From Salinimicrobium catena (GTDB lineage: Bacteria; Bacteroidota; Bacteroidia; Flavobacteriales; Flavobacteriaceae): 64,000 nucleotides of DNA. A model generated the notes under the pieces. It worked only from the letters and a program-made list of their open reading frames with translations, was not told the origin of the DNA and ran no database searches. The first letter of the stretch is position 1; the number at the start of each line of letters is the position of its first letter. Below, in pieces: positions 51,797-59,667 of the stretch. Made by a program: the position numbers and the translations under genes. Location of the stretch: the NCBI RefSeq assembly GCF_900102915.1, contig NZ_FNGG01000004.1, positions 62,001-126,000 of the forward strand. The letters are read 5' to 3'.

Positions 51797-51827
51797 TGTA
51801 TTATTTTTTTATACACCCCCGTCAAAA
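51793..51827 (-). promoter_or_regulatory. Bacteroidota-type promoter of glnN
   Basis: On the minus strand TTTTG (51823-51827) and TACATTTG (51793-51800) are spaced by 22 bases. The ATG is 31 bases downstream. Confidence 0.65.
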
Positions 51828-51882
51828 ATAGGGGTCTTTGTATAAATTTTAATACTTTTTAAGTTTTACCCCTAAAAATTAC

Positions 51883-52833
51883 CTACCCTATGAAAGCAAG
51901 ACCAACAAAAACAGCATAGCCAACAAAGAGAACCAGTCCCTTTACGCGCCCCATGGAAAATTTTCGCGGAAGAAAGGCCAGGGGAATAAGAATGAAGGCA
52001 ATACCCATCATCCAAAAGATATCATTGGAGAGTATGGCGGCAGATTTCACGGCAATTGGCTGAATGACCGCCGTTATTCCCAGGACCGAAGCGATATTGA
52101 AAATATTGGAACCGATCAAATTTCCCAGGGAAATGGCTTTTTCCTGTTTCAAAGCGGCGATCACCGAGGCAGCGAGTTCAGGAACACTGGTCCCCACGGC
52201 TATCATGGTGACCGAGATCACCCGTTCACTCACCCCAAGGGCAGTAGCCAGGTCAACAGCACCGGTTACCAACAGTTCAGACCCGCCCCATAAAGCCGCA
52301 CCGCCTATTGCCAGCCACAGGATCATTTTAAAGGTAGAGGTAGCCTGCAAGGCAGGATCTACCTCATCTGCCTGCAGTTCGGGTTTTCTTCTGGCCCGTC
52401 TTATCAAAAGAATAAGGTAAAGCGCTATTCCTGCCAATAATAGCACCCCCTCAATGCGAGATAGGGTCAATTCCGAAGAAAGAAAGAAATACAACAGAAA
52501 TGAGAAGACCATCATTACCGGCCAGTTGAACCGGTAGAAATCGCGGTCTATGAGCAATGGGGAAATTATAGCGGTTATTCCAAGCACCAGGCCAATGTTA
52601 GCGATGTTAGACCCTATGACGTTGCCAAGGGAAATATCTGAAAAACCATTGAGCGCTGCCTGCAGGCTCACCAGAAGTTCTGGAGCCGAAGTGGCAAAAG
52701 AGACCACTGTGAGACCTATTACCATGCGGGAAAGGTTAAGGCGAAATGAGATGGCCACCGATGACCTTACAAGGAACTCCCCTCCTATTACCAGTAAAAC
52801 AAACCCCAGGAAAATAAATAAAACGCTCATCAA
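51883..52833 (-). CDS. calcium/sodium antiporter (CaCA family, YrbG-like)
   Basis: A 316-residue membrane protein with ten helices in two inverted halves. The two alpha-repeats are clear: VVSFATSAPELLVSLQAALNGFSDISLGNVIGSNIANIGLVLG and AVGTSVPELAASVIAALKQEKAISLGNLIGSNIFNIASVLG, both with the catalytic (S/T)xPE and GNxxGSN motifs. It exchanges Ca2+ for Na+ across the inner membrane. TATCTTCG at 52844-52851 (minus) is a likely -7 box. Single gene. Confidence 0.94.
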   Translation of the reverse strand: MMSVLFIFLGFVLLVIGGEFLVRSSVAISFRLNLSRMVIGLTVVSFATSAPELLVSLQAALNGFSDISLGNVIGSNIANIGLVLGITAIISPLLIDRDFYRFNWPVMMVFSFLLYFFLSSELTLSRIEGVLLLAGIALYLILLIRRARRKPELQADEVDPALQATSTFKMILWLAIGGAALWGGSELLVTGAVDLATALGVSERVISVTMIAVGTSVPELAASVIAALKQEKAISLGNLIGSNIFNIASVLGITAVIQPIAVKSAAILSNDIFWMMGIAFILIPLAFLPRKFSMGRVKGLVLFVGYAVFVGLAFIG

Positions 52834-52843
52834 TTTTTTTTTG

Positions 52844-52851
52844 CGAAGATA
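52844..52851 (-). promoter_or_regulatory. -7 promoter-like box for the CaCA antiporter gene
   Basis: CGAAGATA on the plus strand is TATCTTCG on the minus strand, one mismatch from TAnnTTTG, 10 bases before the ATG. Confidence 0.4.
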
Positions 52852-52910
52852 AAAGATTCCTGACGAACCTTTAATAAAAGCGCCTTTAAGTAAAATTTCT
52901 CAACTTGTCC

Positions 52911-52918
52911 TATCTTTG
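52911..52918 (+). promoter_or_regulatory. -7 promoter box for the 50-residue protein gene
   Basis: TATCTTTG fits TAnnTTTG exactly, 16 bases before ATG 52935. Confidence 0.6.
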
Positions 52919-52934
52919 AAAAAACCAACCGAAC

Positions 52935-53087
52935 ATGAAAAAGCGATTTTTCAAAACTCTAGCGCGGCTCAATAAAAAGTTGTTACCCAGCTACAGCAAG
53001 AAGAGACTGGACCTGGCAAAAGCCAGCACCTTCCAAAAAGCCATTATTGGCTGGAAACTATGGGTGACCAAGAGGGCGCTTGATTAA
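52935..53087 (+). CDS. 50-residue basic conserved protein
   Basis: This short gene encodes a 50-residue, strongly basic protein: MKKRFFKTLARLNKKLLPSY, then SKKRLDLAKASTFQKAIIGW and KLWVTKRALD. I recognise closely similar short proteins in other Flavobacteriaceae, sometimes labelled 'SsrA-binding protein' without good reason; the function is unknown. A perfect -7 box lies 16 bases upstream and the codon use looks like that of its neighbours. The stop overlaps the convergent apt stop by four bases (TTAA). The amphipathic, Lys/Arg-rich pattern suggests RNA, ribosome or membrane contact, but this is a guess. Confidence 0.8.
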   Translation: MKKRFFKTLARLNKKLLPSYSKKRLDLAKASTFQKAIIGWKLWVTKRALD

Positions 53088-53599
53088 ATGGAAAGCAGGG
53101 AAACTACCTGGTAAGAATCCAGTTTGTCTTTTCCGTTAAGGAAACCCAGCTCCATTAAAAAATTGCACTGTACGATCTCTCCGCCCATTTTCTCGACCAG
53201 CTTACAGGCTGCGGCAGCCGTACCACCGGTTGCCAGGACGTCGTCATGTATCAGTACCTTTTCACCCGGCTTGATGGCATCGCTGTGGATCTCAAGCACA
53301 TCCTCGCCATATTCCAGGGAATAACTTTCCTGCAAAGTATCGTAAGGCAGCTTTCCCGGCTTGCGAATTGGAATAAAACCGGCATTTAGCCTTTCGGCCA
53401 GTAAGGTCGCAAAAAAGAATCCGCGGGACTCGATCCCAACCACCTTGTCTACCTTTAGACCTCCTATTTTTTCCATAAGAGCATCGGTAGTCTTTCTGGC
53501 CGCTTCAGGGTCCTGAAGCAATGGAGTAATGTCTTTATAAACAATTCCCGGTTTTGGGAAGTCCTTGATGTCACGAATATAATCCTGTATCTTGAACAT
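53084..53599 (-). CDS. apt: adenine phosphoribosyltransferase
   Basis: A 171-residue type I PRTase that salvages adenine to AMP. The PRPP-binding motif is VLIHDDVLATGGTAAAA, with KVVGIESRGFFFATLLAERLNAGFIPIRKPGKLPY in the first half, both diagnostic of Apt. ATG 53599 (MFKIQDYIRDIKDFPKPGIVYKDITPLL) gives the standard length. A TATCTTCG box (53619-53626, minus) lies 19 bases upstream. Confidence 0.95.
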   Translation of the reverse strand: MFKIQDYIRDIKDFPKPGIVYKDITPLLQDPEAARKTTDALMEKIGGLKVDKVVGIESRGFFFATLLAERLNAGFIPIRKPGKLPYDTLQESYSLEYGEDVLEIHSDAIKPGEKVLIHDDVLATGGTAAAACKLVEKMGGEIVQCNFLMELGFLNGKDKLDSYQVVSLLSI

Positions 53600-53618
53600 G
53601 CGAGAAATTTTAAAGCTA

Positions 53619-53626
53619 CGAAGATA
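53619..53626 (-). promoter_or_regulatory. -7 promoter-like box for apt
   Basis: CGAAGATA on the plus strand is TATCTTCG on the minus strand, 19 bases before ATG 53599. Confidence 0.45.
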
Positions 53627-53779
53627 GAATTTTTCCGCAGCAAAAACCACCTGCAGCCCGCATTATTGCCACATTTTCTTACACAGGTTTGGCAAAATAT
53701 CAACAAAGAATTATTACCTGTTTAACTGCGCAATGCCTCTTCATTGGTTATTTTAGACTGAACCAAAAAATTGTGAGAG

Positions 53780-54268
53780 ATGAAAGATTTAAAAGATTTA
53801 TTTGAACACGAATTAAAGGATCTATACAGTGCCGAAAATCAGCTTTTGAGGGCGCTTCCAAAATTAAAAGATCACGCGAATGACGATAAGCTCAAAAAAG
53901 CTTTTGAGAACCACCTTAAAGAAACTGAAGGTCATGTAGAACGCTTAAAGGAGATCTGTGATGAGTTAGGCATTAAGCCTACTGGGGAAACCTGCAAGGC
54001 CATGCAGGGACTGGTGAAGGAAGCAGAATCCTTCCTTGAGGAAAAAGCCGATAAAGAAGTGATGGATGCCGGCCTTATTGCGGAAGCGCAGCGGGTAGAA
54101 CACTACGAGATCTCGGGCTACGGAACTGCTGTACGTTTTGCCAAAGAACTGGGCTATGATGACATTGCAGCCAAACTGCAAAAGACCCTTGATGAAGAGT
54201 ATAAAGCCGATGATCTTTTGACCGATATGGCCGAAGACAGGCTCAATCGAAAAGCCAAAGCACACTAG
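53780..54268 (+). CDS. ferritin-like DUF892 protein (YciE/YciF type)
   Basis: A 162-residue four-helix protein. It has the DUF892 pattern LKDLFEHELKDLYSAENQLLRALPKLKDHANDDKLKKAFENHLKETEGHVERLKEI in the first half, and AEAQRVEHYEISGYGTAVRFAKELG with the second Glu/His pair, which form the di-iron site in the family. DUF892 proteins are induced by osmotic or general stress. It is followed by a strong terminator and then two more stress-type genes (DUF2383 and UspA). Confidence 0.93.
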   Translation: MKDLKDLFEHELKDLYSAENQLLRALPKLKDHANDDKLKKAFENHLKETEGHVERLKEICDELGIKPTGETCKAMQGLVKEAESFLEEKADKEVMDAGLIAEAQRVEHYEISGYGTAVRFAKELGYDDIAAKLQKTLDEEYKADDLLTDMAEDRLNRKAKAH

Positions 54269-54298
54269 ATTTTTGCACAAGCAAATTTCAGTTTCCGG

Positions 54299-54335
54299 GA
54301 TCGCCTGAAAAAGCATTTTTTCAGGCGATCTTTTT
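54299..54335 (+). terminator. terminator of the DUF892 gene
   Basis: GATCGCCTGAAAAA (54299-54312) pairs with TTTTTCAGGCGATC (54317-54330) and is followed by five T. Confidence 0.92.
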
Positions 54336-54482
54336 GTAGGAATACACAGCTTTTTCACCAAATTTTTGACAGTATCTTCTACATCTACTAAAATCCAGTT
54401 AATCAACTGAACAACAGTTGGTTGGCAGGCTAATTTTGAGTATATTACCAAACATAAAAGTCCGAATTTTCAAGCATACAAA

Positions 54483-54959
54483 ATGAACTCCCATAACCTA
54501 AAAACAAAGCAGCTTCAACTGCTCATTGAAGATAACTTTCTGGTAGCCAAACACTGCCGAAAAACCATGGAAACCATAGCGGAAGTTTCCCTGAGATATT
54601 ATTTTCAAAAGTTGGCAGCAAAAAGATCTCAATTCGCTATGGAACTGGGCACCCAACTAAATGCTTTGGGAGGCAAAAATCCCTATGTACCTACTTCGAC
54701 CTTTGAAAAAAGATGGTCCGATATTTCTGAAGAGAACAAATTAAAGAATGTGAGGAAAAGCTTAAAGCTGTACAAGCAAAGTACCAGGAACTACAAAAGA
54801 GCGTTGTCGTATATCAATGACGGGTGTTGCCGCGAGATCTTAATCAGGCATAAAGCCCACTTTGCCCGTACTGTTCCAGAGCTTAAGGCTTTAAAGAACC
54901 TGATCAAGGAAAAACAGGAAAAAGCCAAAGGACAGGGTTCTCATGCCGAGATAGAGTAA
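54483..54959 (+). CDS. ferritin-like four-helix protein (DUF2383, PA2169 type)
   Basis: A 158-residue helical, basic protein related to the one at 1959: an N-terminal helix pair (KTKQLQLLIEDNFLVAKHCRKTMETIAE, then LRYYFQKLAAKRSQFAMELGTQLNALGGKNPY with the RxxFxxEL pattern of DUF2383) and a second pair with KSLKLYKQSTRNYKRALSYIND. Several Glu/His residues seen in active ferritins are missing, so metal binding is not certain. It has its own terminator and lies in the stress-gene run. Confidence 0.75.
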   Translation: MNSHNLKTKQLQLLIEDNFLVAKHCRKTMETIAEVSLRYYFQKLAAKRSQFAMELGTQLNALGGKNPYVPTSTFEKRWSDISEENKLKNVRKSLKLYKQSTRNYKRALSYINDGCCREILIRHKAHFARTVPELKALKNLIKEKQEKAKGQGSHAEIE

Positions 54960-54983
54960 ATGCTTCTGAAGAAAATAAATTTT

Positions 54984-55022
54984 AAAAAAAGGATCTGACG
55001 CTGCTCGCGCCAGATCCTTTTT
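54984..55022 (+). terminator. terminator of the second DUF2383 gene
   Basis: AAGGATCTG and CAGATCCTT pair around a GC-rich loop (54989-55019), flanked by A and T runs. Confidence 0.85.
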
Positions 55023-55078
55023 AAGTTATTCAAATTCCGTTATTTTTCCTACATTTAAGAAACTAAACTTTCTTACAA

Positions 55079-55516
55079 ATGAAAAATATCCTGGTCGCCA
55101 TCAACTTTGAAAAAAATGCCGAACACCTCATTAGTAAAGCAGAAGAAATGGCGGTGGCCTTTAATTCAAAGATCTGGATCCTTCACGTAACCGAACCCGA
55201 CCCGGATGATTACCTGGGCTTGGAAGCCGGTCCCCAGTTTGCCCAGGACCGCCGAGTCGCAAAAAGAAAAAAAGAACAGGCGCTGGTAGAGGATTTGACC
55301 CAGAAGTTAAAAGACAAAGGATTTGATGCAGAAGGCCTGCTCATCTCTGGCCCTACTGCGAAAACCATCAAAAAGGAAGTGAAACGACTGGATATCGACA
55401 TGGTGATCGCAGGTCATCATAAAAGGAATTTCTTTTACCAAATGTTCGTGGGCAATGTGGAACAGGACATTATTGAAGATCTCAAAGTTCCGGTTTTACT
55501 GATCCCCTTGAACTAA
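55079..55516 (+). CDS. universal stress protein (UspA family)
   Basis: A 145-residue single-domain Usp. It opens with MKNILVAINFEKNAEHLISKAEEMAVAFNSKIWILHV and ends with the ATP-binding-like loop VIAGHHKRNFFYQMFVGNVEQDIIEDLKVPVLLIPL. The loop deviates from G2xG9xG(S/T): GHHKR replaces the first glycine pair and GNVE the last part, so ATP binding may be weak. TACATTTA at 55050-55057 is a possible -7 box. Confidence 0.9.
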   Translation: MKNILVAINFEKNAEHLISKAEEMAVAFNSKIWILHVTEPDPDDYLGLEAGPQFAQDRRVAKRKKEQALVEDLTQKLKDKGFDAEGLLISGPTAKTIKKEVKRLDIDMVIAGHHKRNFFYQMFVGNVEQDIIEDLKVPVLLIPLN

Positions 55517-55632
55517 AAACCTTTCCCATAATATTAATTTATTATTAGTAATTTTTTTCCTACTTTTCCAACTCTTCCATTTCGATAAAAAACTCTTTAA
55601 TTCGCCTTAAAAGCTGATAAAGAAGAGTTTAA

Positions 55633-55663
55633 TTTGGAAAGATGTGGTTTTATTTTATCTTTA
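55633..55663 (+). promoter_or_regulatory. Bacteroidota-type promoter of the PAS sensor gene
   Basis: TTTG at 55633-55636, 19-base spacer, TATCTTTA at 55656-55663 (one mismatch). The leader is about 98 bases. The 244-base gap (55517-55760) also holds an imperfect inverted repeat, AAACTCTT and AAGAGTTT, between about 55588 and 55631. Confidence 0.55.
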
Positions 55664-55760
55664 CCTTCTTGGAAAATTAACAAAATATTAAGGTTGTTCT
55701 TCATCCCTGCTAAAGGAACACTTAAGTAGAAAGAAGAAAGAGCCGTCTTGTAGGAAGCCT

Positions 55761-58511
55761 ATGAACACGTGCAATTGGGAAGAAATATTCAAAGCTGTTC
55801 CACTACCCTGTCTTTTACTCAAGCCACAAAACGATGGTTGTTTCCTTATCCTGGCAGCTAACGAATCATATCTGGAGCTTACAGGTACCACTCCGCAAGA
55901 CTTACTTGGAAAGAAGAGTAATGAAGCCTTTCCGCAGAACCCTGATGGACCTTCACACGGCAATATCCTGTTGGAACAGACTTTACAAGAAGTTAAAAAT
56001 ACAGGGGGAAAAAGAAGTATAGAGAAACTGCGTTTTGACATTCCGGTGAGAGGAACCAGTCGCTTCGAAGAACGATATTGGAGTAACCAGAACATCCCCT
56101 TAACAAATACATCGGGCGAGGTGGAATTCATCTTGCACACTGTTCAGGATATATCCAAAGAAATAGCCCATGAGGAACGGGAAAAAGAACTGCAGGCACA
56201 GATAGAAGTCAACCGTCAGCAGTACAGGAACTTCATTAGGAGTAATCCGGATGGACTCTTTAGGCTTGATCTTTCAGGCAATTTCCTTCACGCCAATCAA
56301 GGTTTGGCCAAAATGGCAGAAATGCCCCTGGAGGATATCCTCAAAATGAACTTCCAGCCCTTTTGCGCGCCTCACCATAAAGATTTTATTCTTGAAAAAT
56401 TTGAGCAGGCTATAGAAGGAAAGACCATTTCTTTTGAAGCAGATTACATTTCAGCAAAAGGTAACCCCCTCATCCTGAAAGTGCTTCTCATGCCTATGTA
56501 CATTGATGGTAAGGTAGCTGAAGTGCACGGGATCACCAAGGATATTTCAGGTCTTAGGGAATCAGAAAAAATTGTGGTCGAGAAAAGCAGGTTCCTGGAA
56601 GTTAACGCAGCCTTTATCAGTTCCCTCCTTGAGCATGAACTGGATGACAAGGCTCTTTATGACACCTTTGAGGTCATAGCTACCACTGTCAAGGCAGACA
56701 GGATGTACTATTTTGGGGCTGACAAAGATCCGGAATCAGGAGAGATCCTCATTAGCCAAAAGGTGGAATGGTGCAGCGACAAAGCCAGTGTACAACTGGA
56801 CAATCCGGAAATGCAGAACATGCCGATCAAAAAGGTGGAAGAGATCATCGCGCCGCTCACCAAGAATGAGACCTTTACCGCTACGCTTTCTCAGCTCTCA
56901 GAAGGAGATCTTAAAGATATATTTATAGAGCAGGACATACAGTCCATGTTGCTCCTGCCCATAATCGTGAGGGGACAACTTTTTGGATTTGTTGGCTTTG
57001 ACGACTGCACTTCAGAAAGAACCTGGAAGGAAGAAGAAATTTCCTTTTTAAGAAGTCTCACCCAGAATCTTACCAATGCCTTCGAAAAAAGAATAGCCCT
57101 TGATCACGTAAAAAGACAGGAGGAGGAGCTTAGAAAGAGTGAACGCAAATTCAAGGCTTTGGTCCAGGAGGGATCAGACATGATAGCGATCGTTGACATG
57201 GAAGGAAAGGCAAGATTCGTGAGCGAGACCTCCAAAGCCATTTTGGGAGTAGAATCAGAAAAGCTGCTCGGGAAGAACCTTTTTGAAATGGTGCATCCCG
57301 AAGACAAGGAAAGGCTGAGAAGTGAATTCCTTCAGCTGCAGGAAAAAAAGCAGAAGAAATCCACCCCTTACAGGATCCTGAACAAAGATGGAAAATGGAG
57401 ATGGATACAATCTGTAGGCACCAACCTTTGTGATGATCCTGCAGTAGAAGGCATTGTTCTCAATTCAAGGGACATTACCACGGTCATTGAGCAGGCAAGG
57501 GAGATAGAACACATCAACGAACGCTACCAGCTGGCTGCTACAGCCACCGAGGATCTTATATATGATTGGGACCTGGTAACCCGTGAAGTAACCCGTTTTC
57601 ACCGAAGCATGAAAGAGCTCTTTGGCTACCCGGCCGAAGTGGTGAATAAAAGAAATTTCTGGAGAGAACATATTCATCCGGACGATTATCCTGAAGAACA
57701 ACGGAAACTGGATCAGGTACTCCAGGATCCAACCCGCAACTACATCAAGACCGAGTATAGATTCAGACGTGCAGATGGCACTTACGCGCGGGTTAGCGAT
57801 AAAGGATACATTCTTAGGGACAGCGAAGGCAAAGCCCTGCGCCTTATAGGTGCTACCAGCGATATCTCTGAGATCGTGGCTAAAAAAGAAGCTCTTAAGA
57901 TCGCCAACAAGCGTTTCCAGATCGCCATGAAAGCGACCAATGAAATGATCTGGGACTGGGATATTGCGACAGATTCGGTTACCCGAAGCAAGGGCTATAA
58001 GAACATTTTTGGCTACGACACCAACGACGCTACCTCTGTACACTCCTTCTGGCTCACGAAGGTAGCACCCGAGGATCAGCTAAAGATAAGGGCTTCCCTC
58101 AATCGCGCTTTAGTAGACCCGAAACAGGAAAAATGGAAACTGGAATACCGCCTCATCAAGGCAGACGGTTCTATCGCCTATGTAAGCGACCGCGGATACA
58201 TCATAAGGGACAGTGAAGGCAAGGCCACAAGAATGGTAGGCGCTGTACTTGATGTGACCAATTCCAGGAGGCTCATAAGGCGGATCAAGCGACAAAATAC
58301 CGTACTTAAGGAGATCGCCTGGGAACAGTCTCACGTGGTACGGGCACCACTTGCCAGGATCAAGGGCTTATTGCACATCTTAGAAAATGAAGATTATGGG
58401 GAGATGTCGCGGGAGCAGGTGTTATTCCACATTCGCACCTCGGCAGACGAGCTGGATGGCATCATCAGAAACATAGTAGGCAAGACCGAGGAAATACACG
58501 TGCAGGCCTAG
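55761..58511 (+). CDS. multi-PAS/GAF sensor protein with C-terminal DHp-like helices, no ATPase domain
   Basis: A 916-residue soluble sensor. Two PAS domains (about 5-130 and 150-270), a GAF-like domain (about 275-445), three more PAS domains (about 460-570, 590-705 and 715-830, the last two clearly similar, each ending in YI(L/I)RDSEGKA), then about 80 helical residues. These contain EIAWEQSHVVRAPLARIKGLLHIL, which is like a histidine kinase H-box with His858 and the following Pro, but the protein stops after the second DHp-like helix; no HATPase N, G1 or G2 box exists here or in the next 100 bases. It could be a phosphotransfer or kinase-regulating protein. No response regulator is adjacent. 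Confidence 0.88.
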   Translation: MNTCNWEEIFKAVPLPCLLLKPQNDGCFLILAANESYLELTGTTPQDLLGKKSNEAFPQNPDGPSHGNILLEQTLQEVKNTGGKRSIEKLRFDIPVRGTSRFEERYWSNQNIPLTNTSGEVEFILHTVQDISKEIAHEEREKELQAQIEVNRQQYRNFIRSNPDGLFRLDLSGNFLHANQGLAKMAEMPLEDILKMNFQPFCAPHHKDFILEKFEQAIEGKTISFEADYISAKGNPLILKVLLMPMYIDGKVAEVHGITKDISGLRESEKIVVEKSRFLEVNAAFISSLLEHELDDKALYDTFEVIATTVKADRMYYFGADKDPESGEILISQKVEWCSDKASVQLDNPEMQNMPIKKVEEIIAPLTKNETFTATLSQLSEGDLKDIFIEQDIQSMLLLPIIVRGQLFGFVGFDDCTSERTWKEEEISFLRSLTQNLTNAFEKRIALDHVKRQEEELRKSERKFKALVQEGSDMIAIVDMEGKARFVSETSKAILGVESEKLLGKNLFEMVHPEDKERLRSEFLQLQEKKQKKSTPYRILNKDGKWRWIQSVGTNLCDDPAVEGIVLNSRDITTVIEQAREIEHINERYQLAATATEDLIYDWDLVTREVTRFHRSMKELFGYPAEVVNKRNFWREHIHPDDYPEEQRKLDQVLQDPTRNYIKTEYRFRRADGTYARVSDKGYILRDSEGKALRLIGATSDISEIVAKKEALKIANKRFQIAMKATNEMIWDWDIATDSVTRSKGYKNIFGYDTNDATSVHSFWLTKVAPEDQLKIRASLNRALVDPKQEKWKLEYRLIKADGSIAYVSDRGYIIRDSEGKATRMVGAVLDVTNSRRLIRRIKRQNTVLKEIAWEQSHVVRAPLARIKGLLHILENEDYGEMSREQVLFHIRTSADELDGIIRNIVGKTEEIHVQA

Positions 58512-58614
58512 CCGTAAATTTTTTCAGTGATACTTCAGCTGAAAGAAGATCCTAAGGAACATTTTTTGAGCCACCGGACAGCTTCCGAAGAAATTTAGTA
58601 TCTTCAAAAGAAAA

Positions 58615-59667
58615 ATGAAAAAGATCAAAACCGCTTTGGCCGGATTTGGATCGGGAGGAAAGGTATATAATGCCCCTATCATTTCCAGCGTTCCCGGCTT
58701 CTCCATAAATAAGATACTGACTTCAAGTCCTGAAAATATAAAGGCTGCCAAAGAGGATTTTCCCAATGCCGCTATTGTCAGCGATTATTCCGAGATCATT
58801 GAAGACCCTGAGATAGAGCTGGTGATCATTTTACTGCCGAACCACCTTCACTGCGAACATGCTCAAAAAGCCCTTTTAAAAGGCAAACATGTGGTGGTGG
58901 AAAAACCTTTTACTTCCACCGTCAAGGAAGCCGAAGAACTCATCCAGTTAGCCCGACAGAACAACCTCCTGCTAAGTGTGAATCACAACCGAAGGTATGA
59001 CAGCGATATCCAGACCATAAAAAAGCTGATTGAAGAGAAGAGGCTGGGAGATGTTGTGGAATATGAAGCGCATTTTGACCGCTTTAGAGACAAGGTCAAG
59101 GACAGCTGGAAAGAAAATCCGGAGCTGCCCGGGAGCGGCATTTTGTACGATCTTGGCAGTCATTTGATCGACCAGGCGCTGATGCTCTTTGGAAATCCTT
59201 CGGAAGTCTTTGCCGACATAAGAACGCAACGCGAGGGCGCAAAGGTTCCCGACAAGTTCGAGATCCTTTTGTTCTATCCTGATCTTAAGGTAAGCCTGAA
59301 CGCCGGAATGCTGGTAAAGGAAAAAGGTCCGACTTACAGCATTTTTGGCACCCGCGGAACTTTTCTGAAATACGGAGCCGATGTACAGGAAGAAGCTTTA
59401 AAGAATGGAGAAAGACCACAGGACGATCCGAAATGGGGAGAAGAGCCTGAAGCCATCTGGGGAAAACTGAGTACTATGGACAGGGAGGAAAAGATCAAAA
59501 GCGAACCCGGTGATTACCGAAAGATCTACGAGAACATCTATAAGGCTATTACCGGAAAGGAGGAGTTACAGGTCACTGCAGAGCAGGCCCGGGATGTTAT
59601 CAAGGTCATTGAACTCGCCTGTCAAAGCCATTCAGCCAGGAGGGCCCTGGAATTCAATGTGAGCTAG
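58615..59667 (+). CDS. Gfo/Idh/MocA family oxidoreductase
   Basis: A 350-residue NAD(P)-dependent oxidoreductase, with the nucleotide-binding AGFGSGGKVYNAPIISSVPG at the N-terminus, the family hallmark EKPFTSTVKEAEEL (about 100-113) and the substrate-domain GSGILYDLGSHLIDQALMLFG, which resembles oxidoreductases of the YdgJ/inositol dehydrogenase type. The actual sugar substrate is unknown. It ends with a four-base overlap with the convergent symporter gene. Confidence 0.9.
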   Translation: MKKIKTALAGFGSGGKVYNAPIISSVPGFSINKILTSSPENIKAAKEDFPNAAIVSDYSEIIEDPEIELVIILLPNHLHCEHAQKALLKGKHVVVEKPFTSTVKEAEELIQLARQNNLLLSVNHNRRYDSDIQTIKKLIEEKRLGDVVEYEAHFDRFRDKVKDSWKENPELPGSGILYDLGSHLIDQALMLFGNPSEVFADIRTQREGAKVPDKFEILLFYPDLKVSLNAGMLVKEKGPTYSIFGTRGTFLKYGADVQEEALKNGERPQDDPKWGEEPEAIWGKLSTMDREEKIKSEPGDYRKIYENIYKAITGKEELQVTAEQARDVIKVIELACQSHSARRALEFNVS

